Assembly (NCBI GenBank): GCA_036850595.1
Contig: CM072163.1
Coordinates: 17,694,639-17,758,638 of the forward strand
Origin: Rhyacichthys aspro
Taxonomy: Eukaryota > Chordata > Actinopteri > Gobiiformes > Rhyacichthyidae
Length of the DNA: 64,000 bases
Reading direction: 5' to 3'
How positions within the stretch are numbered: the first letter of the stretch is position 1; the number at the start of each line of letters is the position of its first letter. Positions 22,701-33,120 of the stretch are shown piece after piece. The notes under the pieces were generated by a model. It was not told the DNA's origin. It did no database searches and was given only the letters and a program-made list of their open reading frames with translations. Position numbers and translations under genes: made by a program.

Positions 22701-25700
22701 CCTCATCCACAGGTCAGAGCGGCAACTACACGTGCGCGGCCAGGAACGCGGTCACGGGAAGCACGTCGGTGCAGGGGACAGACTTGGTCGTCGTAGGTGA
22801 GTTATGGAGGATGTGACCTCTCCGCGACCGGTAATGATGACGGTTGGTTTTGGCCACGCTCCCTCTATCCGTCTTCGCGACAGGAGAGGGACGCGATGTT
22901 TCCTCTGAGATTGATCTGTCCAGAATGTGTTCAAAGTCGTTCTATGACTTTCTTTCACACTCTCACACAGGCACTTTTATTTTCATTTCCAGTTCTGTCT
23001 GGTCAGTTACTTAATCATCTGTTTTTAGAATGGCTCCCTCCTCTCCGCTTTTATTATTTGTCTTTTGCTCTGAAACGTCTGGCCAGACTCATTATCTTTA
23101 TTAATTCTCTGTCCCTGACACCATTTTTTTCTGTTTCAGACGTCTGCCTGGATGTGGGCGAGATTGTGGGAATTGTTATTGGCTCCTTCATCTTGCTCAT
23201 ACTTCTCATCATCCTTATTATAGTTATTGCCCGGTGCATATTGGGTAAGTTTGAGTATAAACTCAAATGCATGTATACATTTACTTAAAGCCTCATGACT
23301 GTGGCCTCAGATTCATTTGGATGGTTCCTTGACATAAAAAAGAACCAATAATCCTTCTTAGAGTCAGTGCTGGCCAGCCATTGAGAAACGTGTAAGTTGA
23401 GGTGACCAAATCACAGACACAAAGTTGTATTATTTCATTTTCTTCCTTCTCTTTACATTAATGTTACAAGATCACAACAGTCTCAGCTGACCTTAGCATG
23501 TAATAAATGTCCTCTTCAATGTAAAGTATGCTACCATTTTGCTCACAAACAAAATAGTCTAGAGTAACCTCCACATAACCCTCTACACATTCTGTAAAGT
23601 TTGCAACCAGCAGGCTAAAAAGCTGGATGCAAACATATCTACTCCAAAAAATATTACTCTTTTTCATCTGTTGTCTTCACCAAAAGTGTCTGAGTCAATG
23701 TAATACTACTTGCAGCCTTTAGATGATGTATGTAAAGCAAAGCCACACAATGTTGCTTTAAGTAATTTATTTAAGTTATTTTGAAGAAAAGGGAGTGCAT
23801 GATTCCTTAAACATACTTTTTACACTTTGGAGACAAAAATGGCACTTTTACTGGAGCAAAAATTCCAAAAATGTGTATGAGTAAAAGTAACAATTGTTGT
23901 ATGGTGTATAGCACTGTCATCTCATAGCCTCTTGTAGTAGAAGTAGTTGTAGCAGTATTAGCAGTAGTATCAGTAGTTTCAGTAGTATTAATTGTAGTGA
24001 GTACTTTTACATCTAATATCAAACTAACGAAACATTTTGACTACTTTTCCCGCTTCTGCTTTTATATGTCAGTCCTTTTTTATTTCCAGGGCTTTTGTAC
24101 AAGAGTTTTTATGTGACCTAGCTCTTTCTTTGCACTAAAAGTAATATTTTTCTGTTACCACAGTTCGGAGGAGAAGAAGAGAAGCTGGAGCTGTGCAGAA
24201 GACCGATGCAAATCCAAGGCCTATAGTAAGCGGCAATAGCTATGATTCTCTATTGATTTTGTTTTCATCTTATCCATGCAATATACCCCAGGGCTTTCAC
24301 AAATTAACCCTTGTTCAATTTTTCTTTTACCATCTCTCTTGTCATTTCTCATATGTTCCCATTAAGCCTGCAAATCCACAACCTAATGCTGCAAGAGAAC
24401 TGGGCCAAGGTCCCCAGCCTCCTCTGTATCACGCCGACGCTGAGCCGCGCCGCTCTGCCCACTTATACACTGGCCCACTGCCTGTGCGTAACGAAAGGCC
24501 ACAGACACAGGCTCGGAACGGCCCGTCCAACTCCAACACAAACCAACACAATGGTCTTTCCCACACAAATGGAATCCAGCACAATGCTATTCACAACTCT
24601 AATTCAGCGCCACACAATGGTATTGACAACCCTGCTTTTACCCACGCTGAAGTTCAGAGTGCCCCCGCGCAAATGCAGAATCCTGACATTGTCATACAAA
24701 CTGGTAATGCTCAAGTCAGCCTCAACACTCTGCCGCGGGCCGCTCAGAACAATAACAACGGACAAATCCCCACCATTCACGTCAATCTAAACTCTTATTC
24801 TGCAGAGCAACAAACTCCACAGGAGAGCTCGGCGCCGCCTGTTGCTAATACAGCCGTTAATGAAGCAACACAAACCCAACAAAACACCAGGCAGACCTCT
24901 AGTTTTCTCAGGAGCCCACTTCTTGATCGCCACAGAGAGGCTATCCTTCAAACCGACCCCGGACTCATTCCGACGGGGTACACGCACTACAACAGGAACA
25001 ACACCGCACAGCAAAATGCTAACACGCAAACGTACCGGCGACAATCAGAGCCGCGCGAAAGGTCCGACTCGAGCTCCTCTCAAGAGCCGCCTCGACGCCA
25101 ACTGCCGTGGGACACGCTCAGGGGGACGCCAGCGTATCCCAGTGGCACTCACAGAAACCAGACAGGGGTCACCTCTGACAGTACGGACTACACCACTCAT
25201 CCGCCAATACCACAAGCGCAAACGAGACCTCAAAGCCAGGCCAGAACTAGGCGAGAAATGTCAGCAGACAGGCAGAGCAGAAGCAACACGAAGCCTCGGA
25301 GTGAAGCCCGGCCGCACACACAAAGGGACACACAACGGGAAGACATGAGAGGTGGGAGGCAGAGTGCCCCCAGGCAGGAAGTCATACGCGACAATAGCCC
25401 TCAGGCACTTCCTCTCATGAGCCAGCCCTCCTCCGCGGGCCGCTCTCTAGTGTCACATCAACCCGACATAAGAGCTTTGGCTGATCCCAATCACCTCCCA
25501 CAGACGCAAGTGAACCAGCACAGCAGAGCGGCGCCAGTCCAAGCAGTCCCCCAGCCCGCGACAAGACCCGATCCTCGCCAAGTAAACCCCGCTCCGGCCC
25601 CCCAGACCAGTCCCCTCACTCAGACCACGCTCCAAGCTCACACCGAGAGGTCGCAGACGTTCCAGAACCGCAGACAGCAAACACAAGCCGCCCTGCTCCA

Positions 25701-27606
25701 TTCGGGACCCCAGGTTCAGCGGCCGCCCACCCCTCCTGCTGTCATACCCCTCACGCAGTTTCAGACCCTCCCCAAAGAGCGGACCAGGCCAAGAGACCCC
25801 CACCCGCCTAAACCGCCTGTAAACATGCCAGTGGCTCAGCGGCCACATCATGGGCACCAGCGCCATCATACTGCCATGCCCCCCAACCATCATCAACACC
25901 ACCACCAGCCACATCACCATCCGGGACATGGCGGCGCGCACAGGCAACCTCAGGCTCACACATGGCAGGTGAGTGGCACGAATAATGCTAAAATACTCAA
26001 GGATGGAGTTTCTATAGTGACACAACACATTGGAAGCTTGTAAAAATATATTGGGCTGGACGATACAACCTCAAATTAGTTTTATAATTATTTGAACACA
26101 ATATGGTTCTCAAACTGTGGGACTAGTGGGCTGGTGTTACTTTTGCTTTTTGAGTGGTACTTAGGGACCCTCAGAAGGTGTATTTTTCAAACTGAAATTA
26201 AAAATGATAACCCAAGCTTTTTTAATGCAGTTCTATTATCCTTCACCAGTGAGAGATTGATTATAATCAGTCAATTTTGTCCAAATAAAAACCACAACGA
26301 CAATTAAAGACCAGCTAAAGTAGGTTAAAATCTATTCATGTCTAACTGAAACCATTTAGAACCTTTCAAAATCCAACTAAAATCAAATACAACCTTTCAA
26401 AGACCAACTGAAACACCATTAAACGTGTTCAATTTGAAGTAAATCTGCCCTAGACCCATTCAAGTCCACTTAATCTGTATTTAAATTGAGCTTATCTCAC
26501 TTTAGACCTGTTTTATGTCCATAATCATTACTGTTTATGTAGGTGGTACTTGGAGAAACCATATTATGAGATGGTACTTGGTGAGTAAAGTTTGAGAGTC
26601 ACTGCCTTAGTCTATTTACTAGGACAGAGCTGAAATATAAAGCCCCCATAACAACACATAACTTTACTTTTTATTTAAAAAAAATTTTTTATTCTTAAAA
26701 TTTCAGTCTGACCATCCACCAGCCATTTTTAGAAAGAATAATCCGTTATGAATGGTGTATTGAGGCCGTTATTAAATCTTTACGATACACTTCTCCTGTT
26801 CTCACCTGTCACTGCAGCACGGCAGCATTTTTGGGCACTGCATTAAACATAAGTTATGCATTTTCAAGTATATGCCAATGTGATGCACTGCAAACTTGAA
26901 AAAAGTAGTGCACAAATAGAAGCGTACCAACTGAGAGACTTACAGAGGATTCTTACAGCACAGAACAGATTTAAGTATTGAATCAACTTTAGTAAAATGC
27001 TAGGTACAGCCTCGGCGGAAAAGAAAATGAAGTCAAATGTATTTCTGCTTTTAAATCACTGGCAGAAAGCCCATCGAACTCAATCTTCTACCTAAAGTAC
27101 CTAATGATTAATGCAGATACTGTGGCTGACCTGGCCCAAAGGTAACATTATAGTGATGAATGCAATATCCTTTTTCTGTCGATGTAAATGTACATCAAGT
27201 TTTGGCAGCTAAGAATGTATACTTCACTTCCCACCTCTTTTTTTGTTTAGAATGTGCAGCTACACTATTACACGCCATATGCTTTGATATTTCCATTTGT
27301 GGCACATGACAAGCCTCAGATGTGCCACTTAACGCTGTCATCTCATGCCATGTTCCTCCACACAGGTGCCTCTACTCGGGCTTTTGTCTGTATTTCCCGA
27401 CGGCGACTCTAAGTGGATGCCGCATGTTTGATTGACACTTGCCAGAGTAAATATGTATTTAGTCCCGAGTGTTGCAGTTTTTTAAGTAAAGGGTAGCAGT
27501 GTGTGTCAGATGGCCGTCTTCTTCCCCTTCTTCCGCCTGACATGTTGGCAATAAAGGGCTCGTTGTGTCTTTGCAGCAACAGGCACACAGAGGGAGGCCG
27601 CGGTGA
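10736..27606 (+). CDS. Complete IgSF transmembrane protein gene, CEACAM/VSIG10L-like, eight coding exons
   Basis: My model joins 10736-10775, 14413-14763, 20038-20307, 22509-22796, 23140-23244, 24164-24225, 24367-25968 and 27577-27606: 2748 nt, 915 residues plus stop. All junctions are GT-AG and phase-compatible (1,1,1,1,1,0,0). The product has a signal peptide (about 1-22) and a V-like domain without canonical cysteines (about 23-130). Two Ig domains with Cys pairs follow (about 131-220 and 221-316), then a transmembrane helix (about 325-347), an R-rich stop-transfer stretch and a tail of about 565 residues. The tail is rich in Q, N, P, T, S, R and H and lacks ITIM-like tyrosine motifs. It should be a plasma-membrane adhesion or recognition receptor. 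The YGPDNPVL start and NAVTG end of the third Ig domain resemble CEACAM repeats. The exact ortholog is not recognised; VSIG10L- or HEPACAM-type naming is also possible. The last exon is the least certain. Confidence 0.78.
10776..14412. other. First coding intron of the plus-strand IgSF gene
   Basis: A/T-rich intron sequence. Around 12950-13250 there is a copy of an interspersed repeat also seen at about 16850 and 21950. Around 13470-13700 a second repeat-like block (gatgcattgtgggaaacttg and gagctctttatagtcac) ends near gcaccttta. No exon was recognised. Confidence 0.45.
12950..13250. repeat. Interspersed repeat family (ctccagcagtgctcagtttgt), copy 1
   Basis: Shares ctccagcagtgctcagtttg, gtaggaacag and ggtagcc/agggacat-like words with 21947-22307 and, more weakly, with 16850-17050. 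Boundaries are approximate. Confidence 0.6.
14413..14763 (+). CDS. IgSF gene exon 2: V-like Ig domain lacking the canonical disulfide
   Basis: A T-rich acceptor (tttttttaattcag) and a GTAAGT donor enclose 351 nt in phase 1-1. The translation has MTWQYQGG (core Trp), VTITANTLRIGSAELRDAG and the D-A-G-Q-Y turn. The B strand reads DILFTV and the F strand YTVEV, so neither conserved cysteine is present. That matches N-terminal domains of CEACAM-type proteins, which fold without the disulfide and often mediate homophilic contact. G+C is well above that of the flanking introns, which supports coding. Confidence 0.88.
16850..17050. repeat. Interspersed repeat family, copy 2 (diverged)
   Basis: Contains cctccttcaataacctgtaa, agctatggtagccctgaagg, ggaacaggaagta and a tctttagacgtctttg block. 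These match copies 1 and 3 in order. Boundaries are approximate. Confidence 0.55.
18595..18830. repeat. Interspersed repeat with a ttcatcaggt motif
   Basis: The segment contains aatgtttcggtccttcatca followed by ggtttgaggacaaac and later aatcaggatacagaacagc. The cggnccttcatcagg phrase recurs in many fish and amphibian transposable elements. The class cannot be fixed from this copy alone. Confidence 0.45.
18905..19150 (-). mobile_element. Diverged SINE-like copy with ATTC tail
   Basis: It carries ttcattcatcttagtccc, ggggtcataggtgactggag, gtgggaggaagccagaatac and ctggagagaacccacggtga. This is the same ordered set as the better copy at 19305-19697. The ATTC-type tail lies at the left, so the element is on the minus strand. 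Confidence 0.7.
19258..19309. repeat. 19-bp perfect inverted repeat (hairpin) between two SINE-like copies
   Basis: The left arm at 19258-19276 (starts ACAGTACTTTACTAA) is perfectly complementary to the right arm at 19291-19309, with a 14-nt loop. It abuts the tail of the SINE-like element. Confidence 0.8.
19305..19697 (-). mobile_element. tRNA-derived SINE-like element with LINE-type ATTC-repeat tail
   Basis: On the minus strand it begins with ggtgcacggtagcatagtgg, then ttagcac (an A-box-like head). It continues through the common teleost phrase cgggtacttcggcttcctcc and ends in (AATG)n, seen on the plus strand as cattcattcattcattttct. It contains the widely repeated ttttggggtcgcgggcagct and ggagcctatcccagcagctt words. 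Such tails usually come from an L2/CR1-like LINE that mobilises the SINE (family knowledge). Confidence 0.8.
20038..20307 (+). CDS. IgSF gene exon 3: Ig domain with canonical cysteines
   Basis: The acceptor tttctccacag and the donor GTGAGT bound 270 nt in phase 1-1. The domain shows NISLTCTW, VRWAKG and SDAGDYTCTVSNPVS, giving the Cys-Trp-Cys core of an I/C2-type Ig domain. NIS is an N-glycosylation site next to the first cysteine. G+C is high and introns flank it on both sides. Confidence 0.92.
20308..22508. other. Third coding intron of the plus-strand IgSF gene
   Basis: It contains a repeat-like block at about 20760-21110 that starts aaagccgcaatatgcaacat and a miniature element at 21947-22307. 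No exon was recognised. Confidence 0.45.
21947..22307. repeat. Interspersed repeat family, copy 3, with short inverted ends
   Basis: Begins with gaaaggtgcagtgtcgtgt and ends with acaatacacctttaaa, imperfect inverted ends typical of a miniature DNA element. The interior shares ctccagcagtgctcagtttg and taggaacaggaagta with the other copies. It lies in intron 3 of the IgSF gene. Confidence 0.6.
22509..22796 (+). CDS. IgSF gene exon 4: third Ig domain, CEACAM-repeat-like
   Basis: The 288-nt exon (phase 1-1) begins so that the join reads Y-G-P-D-N-P-V-L, the hallmark opening of CEACAM A/B repeats. It carries TITLTCTSVSLPP, FSWQYKG and SGNYTCAARNAVTGS, the canonical Cys-Trp-Cys core with an NYT glycosylation site. 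An additional cysteine (VKDC) sits before the B strand. The donor is G followed by GTGAG. Confidence 0.92.
23140..23244 (+). CDS. IgSF gene exon 5: transmembrane segment
   Basis: The acceptor tttttctgtttcag and the donor GTAAGT enclose 105 nt in phase 1-1. It encodes a short acidic stalk (DVCLDVGE) followed by about 23 strongly hydrophobic residues (IVGIVIGSFILLILLIILII and on) and ARC. This is a single-pass helix with a juxtamembrane cysteine that might be palmitoylated (inference). Confidence 0.9.
23932..24000 (+). repeat. Imperfect GTA trinucleotide repeat
   Basis: Degenerate tagtagaagtagttgtagca-type units over about 70 bp in intron 5. Confidence 0.75.
24164..24225 (+). CDS. IgSF gene exon 6: basic juxtamembrane segment
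   Basis: The 62-nt exon follows an acceptor ctgttaccacag and ends at a GTAAGC donor, phase 1 in and phase 0 out. It encodes VRRRRREAGAVQKTDANPRP, which fits a cytosolic stop-transfer sequence. The following 141-nt intron contains no in-frame stop, so it could be retained without breaking the frame. Confidence 0.82.
24367..25968 (+). CDS. IgSF gene exon 7: long disordered cytoplasmic tail
   Basis: A single 1602-nt phase 0-0 exon encodes 534 residues that should be cytosolic and disordered. It is free of cysteine and has only two Trp. The composition is dominated by Q, N, P, T, S, R and H. Early on it has HNG/HTNG-type degenerate repeats, then N-rich and R/S-rich parts. Proline motifs follow (RPPTPPAVIP, HPPKPPVNMP), which could bind SH3 domains. 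A His cluster lies near the end. No ITIM or ITAM spacing is seen around its tyrosines. The donor CAG followed by GTGAGT at 25969 is strong. Confidence 0.85.
26103..26604. mobile_element. hAT-like non-autonomous element (about 500 bp)
   Basis: It starts atggttctcaaactgtggga and ends gtttgagagtcactgcc, inverted ends of the same type as the 75-bp element at 8382. The interior holds degenerate tandem units such as ccaactaaaatcaaa/tttcaaagaccaactgaaac and a second ggtggtacttgg-like motif. Confidence 0.6.
27577..27606 (+). CDS. IgSF gene exon 8: proposed terminal coding exon
   Basis: An acceptor ttgtgtctttgcag leads in phase 0 to QQAHRGRPR and a TGA stop. The peptide continues the Q/H/R composition of the tail, and its phase fits the exon 7 donor. 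A following 3' UTR of about 180 bp could end at the AATAAA near 27786. This is a short exon inferred by eye. An alternative acceptor at 33895 would add WEKERGQT and a stop instead. Confidence 0.5.
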   Translation, partial: QQAHRGRPR

Positions 27607-27785
27607 TGACAGATGTCGGCGCGCGCCACACTCCGCAACTGTCCCACGACTGCTGCCACAAACAAACGGCTGACAGACGTGATCCAATAAGACGCCGAGC
27701 GGGAGAGACTGCGCCGGGTTCCACGCGGGAGAAAAGGGGGCTGTCATAACCTGGAATCTCTGTCGTCGAGTCAGTGTTGTTGAAA

Positions 27786-27791
27786 ATAAAA
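27786..27791 (+). terminator. Candidate polyadenylation signal of the IgSF gene
   Basis: AATAAA (within gaaaataaaataac) lies about 180 bp after the proposed stop codon. It fits a short 3' UTR but is unverified, because A/T-rich sequence yields many such hexamers. Confidence 0.35.
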
Positions 27792-30700
27792 TAACTGGAA
27801 TGAATGAAGAATGAAAAACGCATCTCCTTCGGGGGATGATGAAACCGTGCCTTTTGGAAACAGAGGCGCTTTCTTGAAAGAACTGACAAACGATCTAAAA
27901 TGTTTGTGAAGCTGGAGTGTACCAACCTGAGCACTTGTCATTTTGCATTTTTTTTTTAAAATAAGGTTAAAATATTATTTCAGCTTTTTTTTTAAGTAGG
28001 CATGTACTTGGGATAGTTAACCTGACTCGCCAAATGGTCTGTTACATCTGGGAAGGATTCTTCAGAAAACCTTTGTAAAGGGCAGGTACTTTCAGATGGT
28101 ACTGGATCTGGTAGATGGATGGGGGATTCCTCAGATTAACTGCCCATCACAAGGTCATTTTATCCAGTCAGAGCACGCCATGTTTTACTGGCATAACACA
28201 CACTTATAAACTACCATAACTGCCAGTAATGCACAATCACTGTTCTGAGCAACTTATTAGTTAGATGATGAGATGCTACAACAGTAATGCAAAAGGCAAA
28301 CCATCTTTTTGCCAGTGGAAAAAACTTTTTGTACAATAGTAATACAAAATTCGACATTAAAAAGCCAAGTCAAATCCTACCACAAACTTCCCTTAACTCT
28401 GTAATTCTGTTTAACATGATGCATCTAAAGCTAGAGAAGTCTTTTCTGGGCAATCCCATGGGTCCCCAAAAAGATTTTCAATGGAAGCTAATAGGGACAA
28501 TGAGCAAACTAAAATATATATTTTAATGCCAAAAAGGCCATTGTTTGTTTATATGTATTGTTATTGCAATTATAAATGGGCACGCTGGTGTCTCTTGTAA
28601 GTCACATTGCGTGGTAACACATATCTACATGTGTTGTGTTCACAGTTTTTAATGAAGAGAAATGCCTTATTTCACCTTGTGGCAGCTGGTATTTTGGGAA
28701 CTATAATAGATCCAGTAAACAAATGGATCAGTAAAGGGCTATATCCTCAAAATGTAAGTACAGTAAGTAAGTAGTGTAAATAATAATAATAATGCACTGT
28801 CTGAATATATATAGTGTTTGGGTTCATTTTTGTTGGTTGGGCAAGTTTTTTTCCTGACACTAAGATAAATTTCAGCCAATCAATATGTGAGCGCTGGATT
28901 TAGTAAAAACACTGGGAGATCTAACATTACTGGACTAAACAGCTCCCAAAAACTGAACAAAGGGGTTCAGCCAAAATAGTAATATTCTCTTGTCATCACT
29001 TTCCATGAAAGTACATCATATTCAAACGTATGGGACTAGTGACTTGTGAGGCATAACTCATACATTAAAGTTTGCCGGGAGCCACTGCAGCAGACGAGTC
29101 CAGTGATCCATAGCCCGTTCAAACTCACACTCCAATTCATCATCCCAACTCAACACTTCCAAAATGTCCTTGATGTTTTAAATGAATATCTTTACCGCTC
29201 ACTATAATGGTGACAGACAGAAAACAAGAGCGGCCCCTGCACAGGACGGACTCGGCCCCTGGGAGCGGCGTCAATTATGAAAGAAGAAATTAGCGGCGGG
29301 GGTGGCACGGCTGTACGAGGAACTATTTATTTTGCGGCGTCTGTTTACAGATGCCTCTCATGACACTTCTCAATTAAGGGGATTCGCCTCAGCGGTGCTC
29401 GGAAATAATGCTCAGCTGACTATGAAGGGGATCCTGCGAATGGATGGGCGCTTATTAATTAAATGCTTTTATGGGACTTAAATGAGTTGGAAAATAATCA
29501 CACCCGTGCATGAATGAGGTCAGCACAAAGACCCGAGCTGTTACAGTTTCTGCTGAAAAAGCACAGTGTTAACAATTGACTCGCTGCACTGGGTCACGGA
29601 TAACACATTCAAAATGATGTCTCTAATGGAATGTCATGATTATTTTTCCAAACTTTGTGTTTAGGGATTTATTTTTATCGTTTGTGTTTTTAAAACTCAG
29701 GGATTTCTTGTATAAATGCTCTTTTAAAATGACATATTTGTTTATTTTACCAATAAATGGTATTTGGGACACTTCATTTGTTTAGTTTAAGAGACTGCTT
29801 TGTAACTTGAAGTGCTTTCTTCACAAGAATTTTGAGAGAGGAGAAAAACATTCATTAGAACGCGAAAAGACAGTGTAATTTAAGTGGTTTAAATGGTTTT
29901 ACAAAATCTAATGGATGCTGGTAGACTGTATGCAATCGGAGGTCTTACTAGAGAGAAGAATGAAATATTATCCACTTCAATGGCATTCAGTTTGTGGCTC
30001 CAACAAAATACACATGATTAAAAACCCAATGTTTCTGCTCTAACTACCACTTTTCATCATAAAGTGGCGCTGTGGCTGTGTCCTGAACCATTCCCTGATC
30101 CCCAAACCTTAAATCATTAACTAGAGGTACACATTTTGTAGAATAAATAGTGGCCTAATCTGAAAACAGTTTCTGACACTATGCAACTGTTTTTTATTGT
30201 TACCACTTGAATGAATGAATAAATAAATACTATTCAACTTTTACCCCAAAGCTTAAAATTCACAAAAATTCATTTTCATGGTTTCTTGACATGAAACAAG
30301 AAAACTAGCTCTCAGCATAATAGTTCAGTCACTTCCTTTTTTCTGTCCCTACAACAGCCCAGAATGGACAAACAAATCATATTCATATTTCTTTCTGAAT
30401 ACATGCATGTCCTAGCAGAGCTACCATAGCTGCTGCAAGGCTCTGCAAAGATTGTAATTACACACTCCAAGGGAAATGTTATCCTGAAAAACACAAATAA
30501 AAAACACAGAAACCCCAAACATCTTGAATTCACACGGGAGACCTGTGTTCACAAAGAACAAAGGTGTTGTTTTTTTTTTTAAGAGGTTATATTTCGAAAC
30601 TTTACTATTTAGGTTTTGGATTTGCATTTCAATGAACCACAGTGGGCATCTCTTATGTAAGTATTGTAAACATGTACAGTTATATAAAAGACAAGTTTGT

Positions 30701-31424
30701 TGAATTCTCAGTCTAATTGTGTTTTTGAGTAAACAAGAAGACGTTGCCTCAGTCTCTATGGTTTTCTCCCTAATGCAGCTTTAGTGAAGAATCTTGGGAT
30801 TTCTGCTCACAAACAATACCAAAGCAACATTCAAATTGGGTTTATTTCCATCTTGAATCCACAATGAGCACTTTTATTTTACCTCTGCTTTCCAAGTGAA
30901 CCCAATCATACCTCTTCACACGCCCTGGCAGTAAGTCACAGCACAAAGGCGTCTATTTATTCTGCCGCTCGTATGCATCACAGTGCAGTTTGCAGCCCGG
31001 GCGTACTCCTGCTCTTCTTGTCTATAGTGCTAATTATGTTGCGGCGCCGTGTTATGTGAGAGCTGTTGTTGATTCTGCTCAGATAAATCTGTTCTTGGGC
31101 CTTGTAGCGGAGGAGCGGCGCATGTGTTTGGATGGCAGCTCCATCACTGTCCTCTCACTTGTACGTCACCTCTGATAAACTGTTCTGCTGCTTGCTATTG
31201 CAGACACTCCACGCCCGTCTGCTGCTCCAATGAGTGGTGATGGAGTGCATTTGAGTAGCTGCTACTATAGAGAAAGGTTACCACTTTCACAGGAACAGTG
31301 ATTTATGGAAAGTTTGGAGCCGTTCTACAAATCTCCTGTAGTGTATGTAGTGTTTAAAGCAGCACTATGGCTGGGTTTAAAACAGATTCGTGCTACGCTA
31401 AGATTAGTAAAACTCTAATCCACT

Positions 31425-31977
31425 AACTGTCTCAAATTTCATTCTTCCCACAAAAGCACATAAAAAAAATACATAAAAAAAACAAAAACAGACCAATCTT
31501 TCCTCCACAAAATACTACTATATTTCTCCAGCAGTTAGCCTGGCTGCAACTTCAGCATCAGAACAGCAATTCTCTCCTCCTTGTTAAACATTACGTGATT
31601 TAATTGACAGTATTTATCAGCGTTTTGAGTTGTCTGTTGATGCTTTTCTTTTTTAAACTGTTACAAGATATATTTGCTGAAAATACACTTTATCGGCAGC
31701 TATTAAACTTCCTGGAATGTCAAATGACAAGCCGGTGTAGACCAATGGGAGCGCTTCTTTTTTGAGCCTATGATTTGTTCGAGCATGTGATTGGCATTGT
31801 GATTTTTGTTCCTGAATAGAGTTTCTCATGTATTAAAATCCCTTATAATAAACAGTAAATGGTATCGTAAAGCCACAAATTCTACAAATGATTTTACAAT
31901 ATACTATTTGGGGTTTTTCCAAAAAAAAATTTCCCAACTAGAATAAAAAAAAAAAATTCTGGTACAGTCTGTTTAAA
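31425..31977. repeat. Interspersed repeat, copy B
   Basis: Matches 2530-3140 in the same orientation, with small indels. Ordered shared words are ttcctccacaaaatacta, ttgacagtatttatcagcg, ttgatgcttttctttttt, agaccaatgggagcgct and tttcccaactagaa, ending at ggtacagtctgtttaaa. It is non-coding. Confidence 0.75.
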
Positions 31978-33120
31978 TCACATTTAGAGTTCAGCAAAGT
32001 TGCATTCCACCATTTTAAATTCTTCTATTCTACAACTTCATCACTAAGCCTCACCACCAGAGCTAATCTGGTGCACCAATGTATTTTTTAATTTAGAGTT
32101 GGTTTAACCATTGGTGCAATAGAAATATAAATGAAACAAGGATTTAAAGTAAATGAAGTTGTACCCTTGACTTAGCTGTGGAGACATTGTCACAGTATGC
32201 AGCATATAAATGGTGGCAGTTTTTTTTTAAGGAAGTGTCTTGACAACAAGCAACCAATCACAGCAGTTAACGGGTTTATCTCCTCATTGAAATAACCAAT
32301 CAGATTAGTGATTACTGTCCATCTGGCCTACAAATTCGAGCATCCATCAAGACCTATTTGCACAAACTCTGGTGATATTACACTACCACATCAGTGAGTT
32401 ACTTTAAGTGATGGCCTAAAAATTCTAGTAACACATCCCGTGACCCCCAGGTGATGTGGCCACCTTCCCTGGGACAATTTACATGTATTTCTGCTGTTGT
32501 TGTTTTACTACACTGATTTACTATGATTTAGTGTGACTGCCTCATGTAATTGTAATTGTTTACGCTTCCCTTTGGATGCATAAATTAACAGGGAACATAA
32601 CTCAAGCGCGGTGTGTGCAAATGGGGTGTTATTTTGCTGTATTGATGAATGCTTGTTTTGCCGTGCAGCCGTTTGCTCACTCGTCTGTTCGAGCAGAGCT
32701 ATAGGGCTGAGTGTGATTGGGCTCGAGAGACTGCAGCAGATTACAGAAAATGCCACAGCAAGGCCATTGCTGAAATGATGCGGTTTGAAATGGAGCCGCT
32801 CCAACTCGGCACACATACGTTATTCCTCAGTGGGATGACATTTTATTTTGGGAACTGACCAAGAAGAGGCATGAAATAACGCTGCATCAAATGACTTACC
32901 CAGTGAAAGTCTTTGATTATACAGTATTTTAGATTTAATTTGTTTGATTGTAGACTAAATGAGATGTGAACTGGATATTAAATATAGTGCTTGATCATGA
33001 CATTTTAAGCAGCGACAGGTGAAATAAGTAACATTGATTTTCTGATTCTTTCTTGATCATTGTCAAGAAATGTAGTAAAGTAAAGAGGATATTATCCTTA
33101 CTAAGAAAAGGGTCAAGGGG

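Larger units (their letters stand above)
22797..24163. other. Introns 4 and 5 of the plus-strand IgSF gene (around exon 5)
   Basis: Intron 4 (22797-23139) is pyrimidine-rich. Intron 5 (23245-24163) contains an imperfect GTA trinucleotide repeat near its end. Nothing else is supported. Confidence 0.5.

Noticed and set aside
24794..25348. Long overlapping frames on both strands within the tail exon, for example 24842-25348
   Set aside because: They are shadows of the G+C-rich, low-complexity exon 7. Only the spliced frame agrees in phase with the exons on both sides.
24193..26043. A 616-codon uninterrupted reading frame as a stand-alone gene
   Set aside because: It begins at a GTG inside exon 6, runs through intron 6 and past the exon 7 donor. 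It is explained by exons 6 and 7 plus a stop-free intron.
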